DNA of 44,554 nucleotides, from assembly GCA_947627665.1 (NCBI GenBank), contig CANQWX010000015.1, forward strand, positions 1 through 44,554. The letters are read 5' to 3'. The stretch is from an uncultured Clostridia bacterium (GTDB lineage Bacteria; Bacillota; Clostridia; Christensenellales; Borkfalkiaceae). The notes beneath the pieces are model-generated. The model ran no database searches and was not told the DNA's origin. It was given only the letters and a program-made list of their open reading frames with translations. This document shows, one piece after another, positions 24,586 through 32,291 of this stretch; positions within the stretch are counted from its first letter, which is position 1; every line of letters starts with the position of its first letter. The position numbers were made by a program, and so were the translations under genes.

Positions 24586-24712
24586 GTGCTTTTGGCTCGA
24601 TTTGCATGAAAATTGTGCAAAAAGCCTCTTCAGGAAGCTTTGAGGGAGTAGATACGGCTCCTCCTCAGAAGGCACTGCCGAGCAAAGTGAAGGAGGGCAG
24701 ACGATGCACCCT

Positions 24713-24745
24713 GCCCTCCCCCGCACGGAACGTGCGGGGGAGGGC
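24713..24745 (-). terminator. 15-bp GC-rich hairpin after the LRR lipoprotein gene
   Basis: GCCCTCCCCCGCACG and its exact complement surround a GAA loop, 16 nt past the stop codon. There is no T tract on either side. A third copy of GGAGGGCAG at 24692-24700 can compete for pairing. Confidence 0.45.
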
Positions 24746-24760
24746 AAGCAAGACCGCATT

Positions 24761-26281
24761 TCATCCAATGTCGTCGCCCGTGAGCGTGCCATTGTTGCAG
24801 ACGACCTCGGAGAGAACGGAAGTCCACCACACCATCTCCTTTTTGCTCGGTCCCCAATCTTTTTCTTTTTCGATTTCTTTCCACACGTCCGTGGAACCGC
24901 GGAAAACGATCTTCGTAAGCTGTTCACACCCACGGAAAGCTCTTTGGGCAATCGATTTTACACCGCTGCCGATCGTCATGTCGTTGAGAAGCACACACCC
25001 TTCGAATACGCCGACGTCGCTCATTTTCTTCATCTCGCCAAGCGAAATCACGCCGTTTCCGATGACGGCACGAGTGAGCGATTTACAGTTGTAGAATGCG
25101 GCGTTTTCCAACGTTTCTACGGAATCGGGGACCGTGACTTCCGAAAGTCCCGTATATTCAAACGCGCCCGCACCGATCGTTTGCACCGTAGCGGGAATAG
25201 AAATTTGCAAAAGCGCGGGACAATTCCCAAACGCTTCGTTCCCGATCGTTTCTAAACTTTCGGGCAAAGAAACGGAAGAAAGGACCTGACAACCATAACA
25301 TGCATCTTGCGGGATTTCTTTGACCCCTTTTTCAAACCGAACGCTCTGAAGCGATTTGCACTGGTAAAAAATGCGGGGACCGAATTCCGTAACGCTTCCG
25401 GGGACAGTCACGGTTTGAAGAGCCGCACTGTAAAATGCCTCTTGCCCGATGCTTTGCAAGGAAGAGGGCAGTTCGAGCTTTGTAATAGCGCAACTGCCAA
25501 AAGCGCACTCTCCTATCTTTTCCAACGAGGTATCCAGTTTGACCTCGGAAAGCGCGCTGTCCCAGTGAAATGCCTGTTCTCCGATCTCCTTTACCGAATT
25601 CCCAAGTGTTACGCGGCGCAGCGAGGAACATTGATAGAACGCAGTCCTGCGGATGTATTCGACGGAATCGGGAACGACGACGCTCGTGATGTCCTCATAG
25701 TAAAACGCCTTTTCAGCGATCTCGGTGACAGGCTTGCCGCAATAAGCGGCAGGGATCGTGATGTCGCCGCTCTCGGTGCCGATCCCGATGACATGGCACT
25801 CGTGTTCGTAAACCGCGTATTCAAGCCCGAGTACTTCTCCGCCGCAGACGGTGCACTCTCCCGCCTCTGCGGTATGAGGCTCTTTTCCTGTGAGCGTTTC
25901 TTCGCAGACGGGACAAATCTTCCAGTGTCCCTCGCCGTCCGACTCCCATACACCCTCCGCATGTCCTTTTGCTTCAACGTCTTTGGTTTCTTTGTCGTGA
26001 CAAACATTGCACTCCCGCTCCTGCGTACCTTTTTCTGTACAGGTAGGCGCTTCTTTTTCTTGCCAAGTTCCCCACTTATGCCCAGCGGCGGGAGTTTTCT
26101 GGCGTTCCTCTTTCCCGCACTTGGGGCAAGTCCGCTTTTCCGTTCCCTCTTCCGTGCAGGTAGGAGCGATCTCCTCTGCCCAGGTGCTCCATTCGTGTTC
26201 GCAGTCCTGTTTCCGTCCGAAGCAACCGCTCAGGACGAGCACCGCACCAAGTGCGACCGCAACGATGCTTTTTGCCTTCAT
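24761..26281 (-). CDS. Lipoprotein with Cys-rich repeats and BspA-type leucine-rich repeats
   Basis: The 506-aa protein starts at the ATG at 26281 with GGAGG upstream. The lipobox is LSGC. Residues about 25-150 hold CxxC repeats (TCPKCGKEER, ECNVCHDKET, ICPVCEETLT, ECTVCGGE) alternating with HEWSTW/HKWGTW and PTCTEEGT-type segments. Residues about 165-480 are a run of LRR_5 (BspA-type) repeats of ~23 residues with the frame VTVPDSVE.I...AFYNC.SL. Such proteins are surface adhesins or ligand-binding proteins in gut bacteria. The Cys-rich part is related in style to that of the DUF6273 lipoprotein. It is divergent from an XRE regulator; an inverted repeat sits in its promoter spacer. Confidence 0.88.
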   Translation of the reverse strand: MKAKSIVAVALGAVLVLSGCFGRKQDCEHEWSTWAEEIAPTCTEEGTEKRTCPKCGKEERQKTPAAGHKWGTWQEKEAPTCTEKGTQERECNVCHDKETKDVEAKGHAEGVWESDGEGHWKICPVCEETLTGKEPHTAEAGECTVCGGEVLGLEYAVYEHECHVIGIGTESGDITIPAAYCGKPVTEIAEKAFYYEDITSVVVPDSVEYIRRTAFYQCSSLRRVTLGNSVKEIGEQAFHWDSALSEVKLDTSLEKIGECAFGSCAITKLELPSSLQSIGQEAFYSAALQTVTVPGSVTEFGPRIFYQCKSLQSVRFEKGVKEIPQDACYGCQVLSSVSLPESLETIGNEAFGNCPALLQISIPATVQTIGAGAFEYTGLSEVTVPDSVETLENAAFYNCKSLTRAVIGNGVISLGEMKKMSDVGVFEGCVLLNDMTIGSGVKSIAQRAFRGCEQLTKIVFRGSTDVWKEIEKEKDWGPSKKEMVWWTSVLSEVVCNNGTLTGDDIG

Positions 26282-26313
26282 CTGTTTTTGCCTCCACACA
26301 TAAAATTTTCTCT

Positions 26314-26342
26314 ATTATAACTAACTAACGGTTAGAAGTCAA
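26314..26342 (-). promoter_or_regulatory. Promoter of the LRR lipoprotein with operator in the spacer
   Basis: Minus strand TTGACT (26342-26337), 17 nt, TATAAT (26319-26314). The palindrome CTAAC-G-GTTAG (26325-26335) occupies the spacer. A protein bound there would block RNA polymerase. Confidence 0.8.
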
Positions 26343-26349
26343 GCAAATT

Positions 26350-26368
26350 GCTAACTGCTGGTTATAAA
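26350..26368 (+). promoter_or_regulatory. Second operator and -10 box of the XRE regulator gene
   Basis: CTAAC-TGCT-GGTTA (26351-26364) repeats the half-sites of the operator at 26325-26335 and overlaps a -10 box TATAAA (26363-26368). Eight nt follow before the ATG. No good -35 is visible. This suggests autoregulation. Confidence 0.55.
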
Positions 26369-26376
26369 TTTTTGGT

Positions 26377-26592
26377 ATGGACGATGTAGAATTATTGAAA
26401 AACAGATTACGCGAAGAGCTGAAACGGAGCGGATTGACCACGGTGGAAATCGCGCGGCGGGTGGGAGTTTCTCCCGAAATGATCACCCAGTACACCACGA
26501 CAAAAAAGCTTCCGCGGCTGGATACCTTTATGCGTCTTTGCCGTGAACTCGATCTTTCCGCAGACGAAATTCTTGGGCTGAAAAAGTACTGA
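26377..26592 (+). CDS. XRE-family helix-turn-helix regulator
   Basis: The 71-aa protein is a single Cro/C1-type HTH domain: TTVEIARRVGVSPEMITQYT is the helix-turn-helix and LPRLDTFMRLCRELDLSADE the following helices. It has no extra sensor domain. The start codon is 8 nt past the -10 box with no Shine-Dalgarno site, so the mRNA is predicted to be nearly leaderless. It is divergent from the LRR lipoprotein, with 95 nt between, and the shared inverted-repeat sites suggest that it represses that gene and itself. Confidence 0.9.
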   Translation: MDDVELLKNRLREELKRSGLTTVEIARRVGVSPEMITQYTTTKKLPRLDTFMRLCRELDLSADEILGLKKY

Positions 26593-26610
26593 ATGCCGCC
26601 CGAAAAACAT

Positions 26611-26643
26611 GCAAAAAGCCTCTCCCAAAAAAGGAGAGGCTTT
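26611..26643 (-). terminator. Terminator of pnp, shared with the convergent XRE gene
   Basis: AAAGCCTCTCC and its complement form an 11-bp stem with a 7-nt loop; on the minus strand it continues TTTTTGC. Confidence 0.85.
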
Positions 26644-26670
26644 GTTTCCGCAAAGTCCGTCTGCGGACCG

Positions 26671-28764
26671 TTACATCTTTCCGAGCAGCTTGAAGTCGAT
26701 GCCCTTCTCGCCGATCTTGATGATCTCCACCTTGACGGTATCGCCGATGGAGAGCACATCCTCCACCTTTTCGACGCGGTGGTCGGAGAGCTTGGAGATG
26801 TGGATCATGCCGTCCTTGCCGGGTGCGAATTCGACGAACGCGCCCATCGTGGAAAGAATGCGCACGACGGTGCCGATGAACATATCGCCCACTTCGGGAT
26901 CGTGCACGATGCTCTCGATGATCGCCTTGGCGCGCTGCGCGCTCTCGGGATCGCCGTAGGAAGCGATGCAGACGGTGCCGTCGTCCTCGATGTCGATCTT
27001 GGTGCCCGTTTCGGCGATGATGGAGTTGATGACCTTGCCCTGCTTGCCCACCACGTCGCCGATCTTCTCGGGATCGATGGTGAAGGAGATGATGCGGGGC
27101 GCATATTTGGAGAGTTCGGGCGCGACTTCGGGCACGCATTCGAGCATTTTACCCAAAATGAACTGTCTGCCCTCGTTCGCCTGTTCGATCGCGGTGTGCA
27201 TGATCTCCTCGGAGATCCCCTTGATCTTGATGTCCATCTGGATGGCGGTGATGCCCTTCATCGTGCCGGCGACCTTGAAGTCCATGTCGCCGAGGAAATC
27301 CTCGAGGCCCTGGATGTCGGTCATGACGCGGAATTCCCCCGTTTCCTGGTTCTTGATTAGCCCCATCGCAACGCCCGCAACGGGAGCTTTGATGGGCACG
27401 CCTGCGTCCATGAGCGCCATCGTCGAGCCGCACACGGAGGCCATGGAGGAAGAGCCGTTGGAGGAGAGGATGTCGTTGACGACGCGGATGGCGTACGGGA
27501 AATCCTCTTTGGAGGGAATGACGGGAAGGAGCGCGCGCTCGGCAAGAGCGCCGTGCCCGATCTCGCGCCGTCCGGGGCTTCTCAAAGCCTTCGCCTCGCC
27601 CGTGCAATAGCCGGGGAAGTTGTATTGGTGCATGTAGCGCTTCTCGGTTTCGTCGTCAAGTCCCTCGAGCTTCTGCGCCGCCGCGAGCATGTCGAGCGTG
27701 CAGGTCGTGAGGGTCTGCGTCTGGCCGCGGGTGAACACCGCCGAGCCGTGCACGCGGGGCAAAACGCTCCTCTCGCACCAGATGGGACGGATGTCTTTTA
27801 AGCCTCTGCCGTCGGGACGGATCCCCTTGTCGAAGATCTTAGCGCGCACCTTTTCCTTGGTGAGGTAGTAGAGGCTGTCCTTGATCTCGCGCGTGTTGTC
27901 GGGATAGATGTCCGCAAAGTGTTCGAGCGTTTCGGCGTCCACCTTGTCCTGGCGGGCCTGCCGTTCGGCGCGGTCGAAGGTGTCGAGCGCCCAATCGAGC
28001 TTGTCCGAAGCGAAGGCGCGCACGGCGGCGTCGATCTCCTCGGGAATGTGATAGAGTTCGATCTCCTTCTTGGGTTTGCCGACGGCGGGGACGATCGTAT
28101 CTTCAATGAAGGCGCAGATCTTTTCGATCTCGTGCTGGCCGAACATGATGGCGCCCACCATCTCGTCGTTGGTGACCTCGTTCGCGCCCGCCTCGATCAT
28201 GAGGATGGCGTCCTTGGTGCCCGCGAGATTGAGATGGATGGTGCTCTTCTCCCGCTGTTCTGCGTCGGGGTTGATGACGTACTGTCCGTCGACCAGTCCT
28301 ACCACCACCGAACCCGTGGGGCCTGCCCACGGAATGTCGGAGATCGCAAGCGCGATGGAAGAACCGACCATGGCGAGAGGTTCGGGCGCGACGTCCGGCT
28401 CCACCGAAAGGGCGGAAGCGGTGACGACAACGTCGTTGAAAAGTCCCTTCGGGAAGAGCGGACGGAGAGGACGGTCGATGAGGCGGGCGGTGAGGATCGC
28501 CTTGTCGGAGGCTCTCCCCTCTCTGCGCTTGAAGCCGCCTGGGATCTTGCCGACGGCGTACATCTTCTCTTCATAGTCCACCTGAAGGGGGAAGAAGTCG
28601 ATCCCTTCGCGCGGAGTCGGCGACATGCAGACGTTGACCATCACGGCGGTCTCCCCGCAACGGACGACGCAGGAGCCGTTCGTCTGCTCCGCATACTTGC
28701 CCGTTTCCACGGTGACTTCTTTGCCGCCTACGTTAAATTTGAATTCTTTGTAATCGGGTGTCAT
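26671..28764 (-). CDS. pnp: Polyribonucleotide nucleotidyltransferase (PNPase)
   Basis: PNPase degrades RNA 3' to 5' by phosphorolysis and also makes tails. The 697-aa protein has two RNase PH domains (residues about 10-210 and 310-530, with GEREIGHG-like GRREIGHGALAERAL in the second), a KH domain (ISFTIDPEKIGDVVGKQGK) and a C-terminal S1 domain (GTVVRILSTMGAFVEF). It ends directly after S1 without the usual acidic tail. The ATG follows AAGGAG. It lies downstream of rpsO, the conserved rpsO-pnp order, with an intrinsic terminator between them. Confidence 0.98.
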   Translation of the reverse strand: MTPDYKEFKFNVGGKEVTVETGKYAEQTNGSCVVRCGETAVMVNVCMSPTPREGIDFFPLQVDYEEKMYAVGKIPGGFKRREGRASDKAILTARLIDRPLRPLFPKGLFNDVVVTASALSVEPDVAPEPLAMVGSSIALAISDIPWAGPTGSVVVGLVDGQYVINPDAEQREKSTIHLNLAGTKDAILMIEAGANEVTNDEMVGAIMFGQHEIEKICAFIEDTIVPAVGKPKKEIELYHIPEEIDAAVRAFASDKLDWALDTFDRAERQARQDKVDAETLEHFADIYPDNTREIKDSLYYLTKEKVRAKIFDKGIRPDGRGLKDIRPIWCERSVLPRVHGSAVFTRGQTQTLTTCTLDMLAAAQKLEGLDDETEKRYMHQYNFPGYCTGEAKALRSPGRREIGHGALAERALLPVIPSKEDFPYAIRVVNDILSSNGSSSMASVCGSTMALMDAGVPIKAPVAGVAMGLIKNQETGEFRVMTDIQGLEDFLGDMDFKVAGTMKGITAIQMDIKIKGISEEIMHTAIEQANEGRQFILGKMLECVPEVAPELSKYAPRIISFTIDPEKIGDVVGKQGKVINSIIAETGTKIDIEDDGTVCIASYGDPESAQRAKAIIESIVHDPEVGDMFIGTVVRILSTMGAFVEFAPGKDGMIHISKLSDHRVEKVEDVLSIGDTVKVEIIKIGEKGIDFKLLGKM

Positions 28765-28830
28765 GATATTTATCTACTCCTTATTCTTTTCTGTTCTTGT
28801 GCCCCGTCGCCGCCGTCCGGCGGGGGGCGA

Positions 28831-28868
28831 TAAAAAAAGAGGGCGCGGAATGACCCGCCGCCCTTTTT
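28831..28868 (-). terminator. Terminator between rpsO and pnp
   Basis: On the minus strand AGGGCGGCGG pairs with CCGCGCCCT (one bulge) and is followed by CTTTTTTATC. Read-through or a further promoter must supply pnp. Confidence 0.7.
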
Positions 28869-28870
28869 TC

Positions 28871-29125
28871 TTATTTTCTGAGTTCCAAAGCCGCAATGAT
28901 CGCGCGGTAACGCTCGATGTCTTTTGCCTTGAGGTAATCCAAAAGACCGCGGCGTTTACCGACCATCTTCAAAAGACCGCGGCGGGAGTGATTGTCGTGC
29001 TTGTGGATCTGCAGATGCTCGTTGAGGTGGTTGATGCGTTCGGTGAGGAGCGCGATCTGCACCTCGGGAGAACCCGTATCACCCTCGTGCTGCGCGTACT
29101 TTTTGATGATCTCATTTTTTTCCAT
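28871..29125 (-). CDS. rpsO: 30S ribosomal protein S15
   Basis: S15 binds the 16S rRNA three-way junction early in small-subunit assembly. The 84-aa length is close to the usual 88-89. The family blocks [37 protein letters not shown] and [10 protein letters not shown] are all present. AGGAGG lies upstream of the ATG. It precedes pnp. Confidence 0.98.
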   Translation of the reverse strand: MEKNEIIKKYAQHEGDTGSPEVQIALLTERINHLNEHLQIHKHDNHSRRGLLKMVGKRRGLLDYLKAKDIERYRAIIAALELRK

Positions 29126-29235
29126 TTGCGTTTATCCTCCTATGGAAAGATTCGCGTTCCGCCAAGAGTAGCGTGGAGAGCGCAATTCCTCGCGGACGTC
29201 TTTTATAGGATAGCACATTCTCAAAAGAATGTCAA
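29126..29235 (-). promoter_or_regulatory. Promoter and leader of rpsO
   Basis: Minus strand TTGACA (29235-29230), 17 nt, TATCCT (29212-29207). This leaves a ~75-nt leader. S15 autoregulates through varied leader structures in many bacteria; I see short GC complementary blocks but no defined class. The rest of the gap to 29309 holds nothing I recognise. Confidence 0.6.
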
Positions 29236-29309
29236 AGCATTTTCGGGGTGTTTGGAGAAATTCTTTTTCGGGGGAAAAGAACAGCCGCCAAGGTTATTGC
29301 TGACAAAGG

Positions 29310-30287
29310 TCAATCAGTCTTAAAGTGTACGCCGACCAAAGTCGAGTAGTCTTTGGTCGTTTCATGACCGCAACAAGCGCAGATATAATGCCGCTTGCTT
29401 TGATACTTCGTGCCGATTTTATAAGTCGTATGATAGCCCGTACCAGATACCGAAGCAACATGTTGCCCCTTGGAATCATAAATGTCCCCTGCATGATAAG
29501 AATAAGCCCGGTTACTGTATTCGGACGTGACCGCATCTTTTTCCCCGTACTTAGAATCGCTCTCATGATCCAAATAATAGGTGTTCACCCTTTTGCAAGA
29601 GGGACAAGCATTGTGCTGAATTTTATCGAACTTATCTATGCCGAGAAAAATAAAACTCAATCCAAGGCAAATCGCGGAGCATAACAGTCCGAGCGCGGCG
29701 ACAAAGGACATCCAAACAGCGGTTTCTTGTCCCACATAACGGTGCATAAAGACAACGCCCGCAACGTTTAGTACTACCGCAACAATCGCCAATAAAATAT
29801 ATGCAATCTTTGCATGCTTCTTAAAAGCATCGGCAAGTTTCTTATATGCCTGTACGCTTTTCTCATCTACAACGTCCTGTCCGCAAGATAATAGTTTTAA
29901 GTCGTAATAATAATATCCAAATTCGTATTCCTGTCGGATTTCCTTGCGTTTCTGTTGAACCGTTGCAACGATTAAACTGCCTAATATATAAATGGCAGAA
30001 AACACCGCACAGCCTGTGAAAGCAGACGAGGAATTCAAAAAACTATAAATAACCCCAAAGCAGAGGAAAGAAGTCAGAAGAAAAACAGGTAGACCGATAC
30101 ATAGTGCGCGCACCACACAACCTTGTTTGATCTGTTTAAAATATTCTTTCATAGACCCTTGTGCAATCACATCTATATCCTTTTGCTGTAAACCTTCATC
30201 TGATAGGGCAAATTCACCAAACGAACCGCAAAGCTCTTTCCCCGCAGGCGGTTGAAAATGGAGCCGAGAAGTATTTTGTGTCTGCAT
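29310..30287 (-). CDS. Four-helix membrane protein with C-terminal zinc-ribbon-like CxxC pairs
   Basis: I do not recognise this 325-aa protein. Two pairs of membrane segments are visible: about residues 58-85 and 88-110 (LCIGLPVFLLTSFLCFGVIY; AVFSAIYILGSLIVA), then about 160-180 and 192-215 (AYILLAIVAVVLNVAG; FVAALGLLCSAICLGLSFIF). The C-terminal ~95 residues are soluble and carry CPSCK and CACCGHE, which could form one zinc site. A His/Tyr-rich stretch lies between. Coding is AT-rich compared with neighbours, suggesting transfer. AGGAG precedes the ATG. A consensus promoter contains a perfect palindrome and it is divergent from an XRE regulator. Confidence 0.8.
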   Translation of the reverse strand: MQTQNTSRLHFQPPAGKELCGSFGEFALSDEGLQQKDIDVIAQGSMKEYFKQIKQGCVVRALCIGLPVFLLTSFLCFGVIYSFLNSSSAFTGCAVFSAIYILGSLIVATVQQKRKEIRQEYEFGYYYYDLKLLSCGQDVVDEKSVQAYKKLADAFKKHAKIAYILLAIVAVVLNVAGVVFMHRYVGQETAVWMSFVAALGLLCSAICLGLSFIFLGIDKFDKIQHNACPSCKRVNTYYLDHESDSKYGEKDAVTSEYSNRAYSYHAGDIYDSKGQHVASVSGTGYHTTYKIGTKYQSKRHYICACCGHETTKDYSTLVGVHFKTD

Positions 30288-30317
30288 TTCTTTTTCTCCT
30301 GTGTTTTTAATAGCATA

Positions 30318-30346
30318 ATTATAGTCCTAAAAATTAGGACTGTCAA
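30318..30346 (-). promoter_or_regulatory. Consensus promoter of the membrane protein gene with operator in the spacer
   Basis: Minus strand TTGACA (30346-30341), 17 nt, TATAAT (30323-30318), both fully consensus. The perfect palindrome AGTCCTAAAAATTAGGACT (30323-30341) fills the spacer exactly. Confidence 0.88.
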
Positions 30347-30353
30347 GCATTAC

Positions 30354-30373
30354 GTCCCAATTTTTGGTACAAA
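30354..30373 (+). promoter_or_regulatory. Second operator next to the XRE gene
   Basis: GTCCCAATTTTTGGTAC (30354-30370) matches the first operator core (30324-30340) at most half-site positions; the centres are 30 bp apart. It overlaps a possible -10 box TACAAA (30368-30373), which lies 8 nt before the ATG. Autorepression is inferred. Confidence 0.6.
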
Positions 30374-30381
30374 ATGAGTTA

Positions 30382-30609
30382 ATGAGAAATAAATTTGCGG
30401 ACAGATTGAGCGAGCTTATTTGCGAGAGCGGTAAAACGCAAAATGCCATAAGTGCCGAGCTGCATATCCCGAAACAAAAACTTTCCAACTGGAAAACGGC
30501 CTACACGGAGCCGAGCATGGACGACCTTATCATGCTTGCTCTTTACTTTGACGTTTCGGCGGATTATCTTTTGGGGCTTGTCGACGAAACGGGCGAACGG
30601 ATCGTATAA
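30382..30609 (+). CDS. XRE-family helix-turn-helix regulator
   Basis: The 75-aa protein is a Cro/C1-type HTH: KTQNAISAELHIPKQKLSNW is the helix-turn-helix region, and MDDLIMLALYFDVSADYLLG is the usual C-terminal part. ATG at 30382 (MRNKFADRL) is preferred; an in-frame TTG at 30364 lies inside the operator. No Shine-Dalgarno site is seen. It is divergent from the four-helix membrane protein, whose promoter carries a matching palindrome, so it probably controls that gene. AT-rich composition matches its partner. Confidence 0.88.
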   Translation: MRNKFADRLSELICESGKTQNAISAELHIPKQKLSNWKTAYTEPSMDDLIMLALYFDVSADYLLGLVDETGERIV

Positions 30610-30610
30610 T

Positions 30611-31135
30611 GCGGTAGAGATGTTTCGACTTCGGCTAACGCCTCCGCTCAACATGACGTAGTTTTCTTACCCCCTCCTCGGGAGGGGGATTCAGGGGGTG
30701 GGCAACTTGGCGCCCCTTTAGGGGAGCTGGCGAGGCGTTAACCGAGCCTGAGGGTTTTCAGAAACCCTTTCGGCTCACTGCGTTCGCCACTTTCTCACAC
30801 GGGTAGAACCCCGTGTTCGGTCACCGTTCGCGCGGCAAATGCGCTCACTCATGTCGCATTGCGCCAACGATTATCAATCGTTGGCAGAAAGCAATGCTCC
30901 ACCCTTTCAGGGACAGCAAGAGGTTGAGATTTCTCCACGCGGTCGCTTCGCTCCCTTGGTCGAAATGACGAAAAGGGTACCCCCTCCTGCGGAGGGGGAT
31001 TCAGGGGGTGGGCATCTCGGCGCCCTTCAAGGGGTAGGCAAGGGAGGATCCACCCTTTTAGGAACAGCGAGAGTAAACGTAACACCATTCTTAAAAATGT
31101 CATTTTGAGCTTGTCGAGAAATCTCTACCTTATGC
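30611..31135 (+). repeat. Mosaic of dispersed repeats between the XRE gene and rplL
   Basis: About 520 bp without a gene. It holds, in order, a GTTTCGAC...CTCAACATGACG element, a CCCCCTCCTCGGGAGGGGG hairpin with ATTCAGGGGGTGGGC, repeat copy B, a GAGATTTCTCC...GGTCGAAATGACG element (also after copy C), a second CCCCCTCCTGCGGAGGGGG element, and TCATTTTGAGCTTGTCGAGA near the end. Confidence 0.8.
30707..30920 (+). repeat. Dispersed composite repeat, copy B
   Basis: The copy runs from TTGGCGCCCC to GGGACAGCAAG, about 214 bp. It includes GGCGCCCCTTTAGGGGAGCTGG, the ACACGGG/CCCGTGT hairpin and the CCAACGATT/AATCGTTGG hairpin. It differs from copies C-E near GGCTCACTGCGTTCGCC, where they have GCATTCGCTC...CATGCC. 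Confidence 0.9.
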
Positions 31136-31163
31136 AAAAAGCCGCTCGGGGGAGCGGCTTTTT
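31136..31163 (-). terminator. Terminator after rplL
   Basis: AAAAAGCCGCTC and GAGCGGCTTTTT form a 12-bp stem with a short loop, followed on the minus strand by T residues within the stem end and GCAT. rpoB does not follow. Confidence 0.85.
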
Positions 31164-31178
31164 CGGTCTTGATAAAAC

Positions 31179-31553
31179 TTATTTGAGTTCTGCGGTCGCG
31201 CCGGCTTCCTTGAGCTTGGCAAGAGCAGCCTCTGCGTCGGCCTTCGGAACAGCTTCCTTCAAAACGCCGAGCGCCTCGACGGCCTTCTTCGCTTCCGCAA
31301 GGCCAAGACCCGTGAATTCGCGGACTGCCTTGATGACGCCGATCTTGTTCGCACCGATCTCCTTGAGGACGATATCGAACTCCGTCTTTTCCTCTTCCTG
31401 GGGAGCCGCTTCCGCCGCTGCGCCCGCGCCGCCGCCGACAGCAACAGCCGCCGCCGCGCTCACGCCGAATTCCTCTTCGAGTGCCTTGACAAAATCATTA
31501 AGCTCGACAACCGTCATGCCTTTGACTTCTTCGATAAATTTCTGAACATCCAT
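31179..31553 (-). CDS. rplL: 50S ribosomal protein L7/L12
   Basis: L7/L12 forms the flexible stalk that recruits translation factors. The 124-aa protein has the N-terminal dimerisation domain ([20 protein letters not shown]), an Ala/Gly hinge and the C-terminal factor-binding domain ([17 protein letters not shown]). It is 22 nt after rplJ. In most Bacillota rpoB-rpoC follow; here a terminator and a repeat mosaic follow instead. Confidence 0.98.
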   Translation of the reverse strand: MDVQKFIEEVKGMTVVELNDFVKALEEEFGVSAAAAVAVGGGAGAAAEAAPQEEEKTEFDIVLKEIGANKIGVIKAVREFTGLGLAEAKKAVEALGVLKEAVPKADAEAALAKLKEAGATAELK

Positions 31554-31575
31554 TTTAGATCAACCTCCGAATAAA

Positions 31576-32073
31576 TTATGATTTTTGATCTGCGATTGCC
31601 TTCAAAACAAACGCAAGGTTCACGATGGGCGACTGCAGGCAGCCGAGCATCTTTGCGATGAGCACTTCTCTCGAAGGGATCGCCGCGAGTTTTTTCACGC
31701 CTTCCGCGTCCACATAAGAGCCGCTCACATAAGCGCTCTTCGGGACGATTTTGTCCGCCAGCGCGGGGTTTTCCTTCACTGCCTTTGCGAGAGCCGAGCA
31801 TGCGCTCGTTTCGTCGGGGCAGAAGATGAAAGCCGTCGCGCCGTTGAGGTCGTTATCGAAGCTGTCCACCCCGAGTTCGTCGAATGCCTTGCGAACCAAG
31901 GTGTTTTTATAGACCTTGTATTCGCAGGAGATTTCGCGGAACTTGTTGCGGAGATCGGTAACTTCCTTCACGGTCAGTCTGTCGTAGTGGGCGAGGAGGA
32001 CGGACTTGCTTCCGCCGATCTTCTCCTTGATCTCCTCCACGACGACCTTTTTTGCTTCAAAATTAGCCGACAT
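31576..32073 (-). CDS. rplJ: 50S ribosomal protein L10
   Basis: L10 anchors L7/L12 dimers to the ribosome and represses its own operon. The 165-aa protein has KKVVVEEIKEKIGGSKSVLLAHYDRL-type N-terminus (AHYDRLTVKEVTDLRNKFRE) and LAALPSRE-like LAAIPSREVLIAKMLG near its C-terminus. The ATG follows GGAGG. An L10 leader with mutually exclusive hairpins precedes it. Confidence 0.97.
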   Translation of the reverse strand: MSANFEAKKVVVEEIKEKIGGSKSVLLAHYDRLTVKEVTDLRNKFREISCEYKVYKNTLVRKAFDELGVDSFDNDLNGATAFIFCPDETSACSALAKAVKENPALADKIVPKSAYVSGSYVDAEGVKKLAAIPSREVLIAKMLGCLQSPIVNLAFVLKAIADQKS

Positions 32074-32245
32074 TGAGATCCTCCGTTAGGCTTAACGCCC
32101 GATTTGCGCCTTCCCCGCGGGGAAAGCAAAAGCTCCGTACCGCAGACGGGTACGGAGCAGCTCTTTCTCTCGGAAAAAACCTTCCTTACCTCGACGGGAT
32201 ATTGAGCGGGATCCGCACCCGTTGTCTGCGGTATAGAATGTTTAT
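32074..32245 (-). promoter_or_regulatory. L10 leader attenuator of rplJ-rplL
   Basis: The leader of ~170 nt contains an intrinsic terminator: GCTCCGTACC pairs with GGTACGGAGC (32132-32158) followed by TTTTGCTTT. The block TACCGCAGAC at the start of the transcript (32233-32224, minus strand) is an exact complement of GTCTGCGGTA (32147-32138) in the terminator stem, so an antiterminator can form. Known L10 leaders let L10-L12 binding favour termination. Confidence 0.85.
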
Positions 32246-32251
32246 GGATAC

Positions 32252-32280
32252 AGTTTACCAAATTGCGGGAAATCCGTCAA
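32252..32280 (-). promoter_or_regulatory. Promoter of rplJ-rplL
   Basis: Minus strand TTGACG (32280-32275), 17 nt, TAAACT (32257-32252). Confidence 0.7.
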
Positions 32281-32291
32281 GCGTTTTTCCC

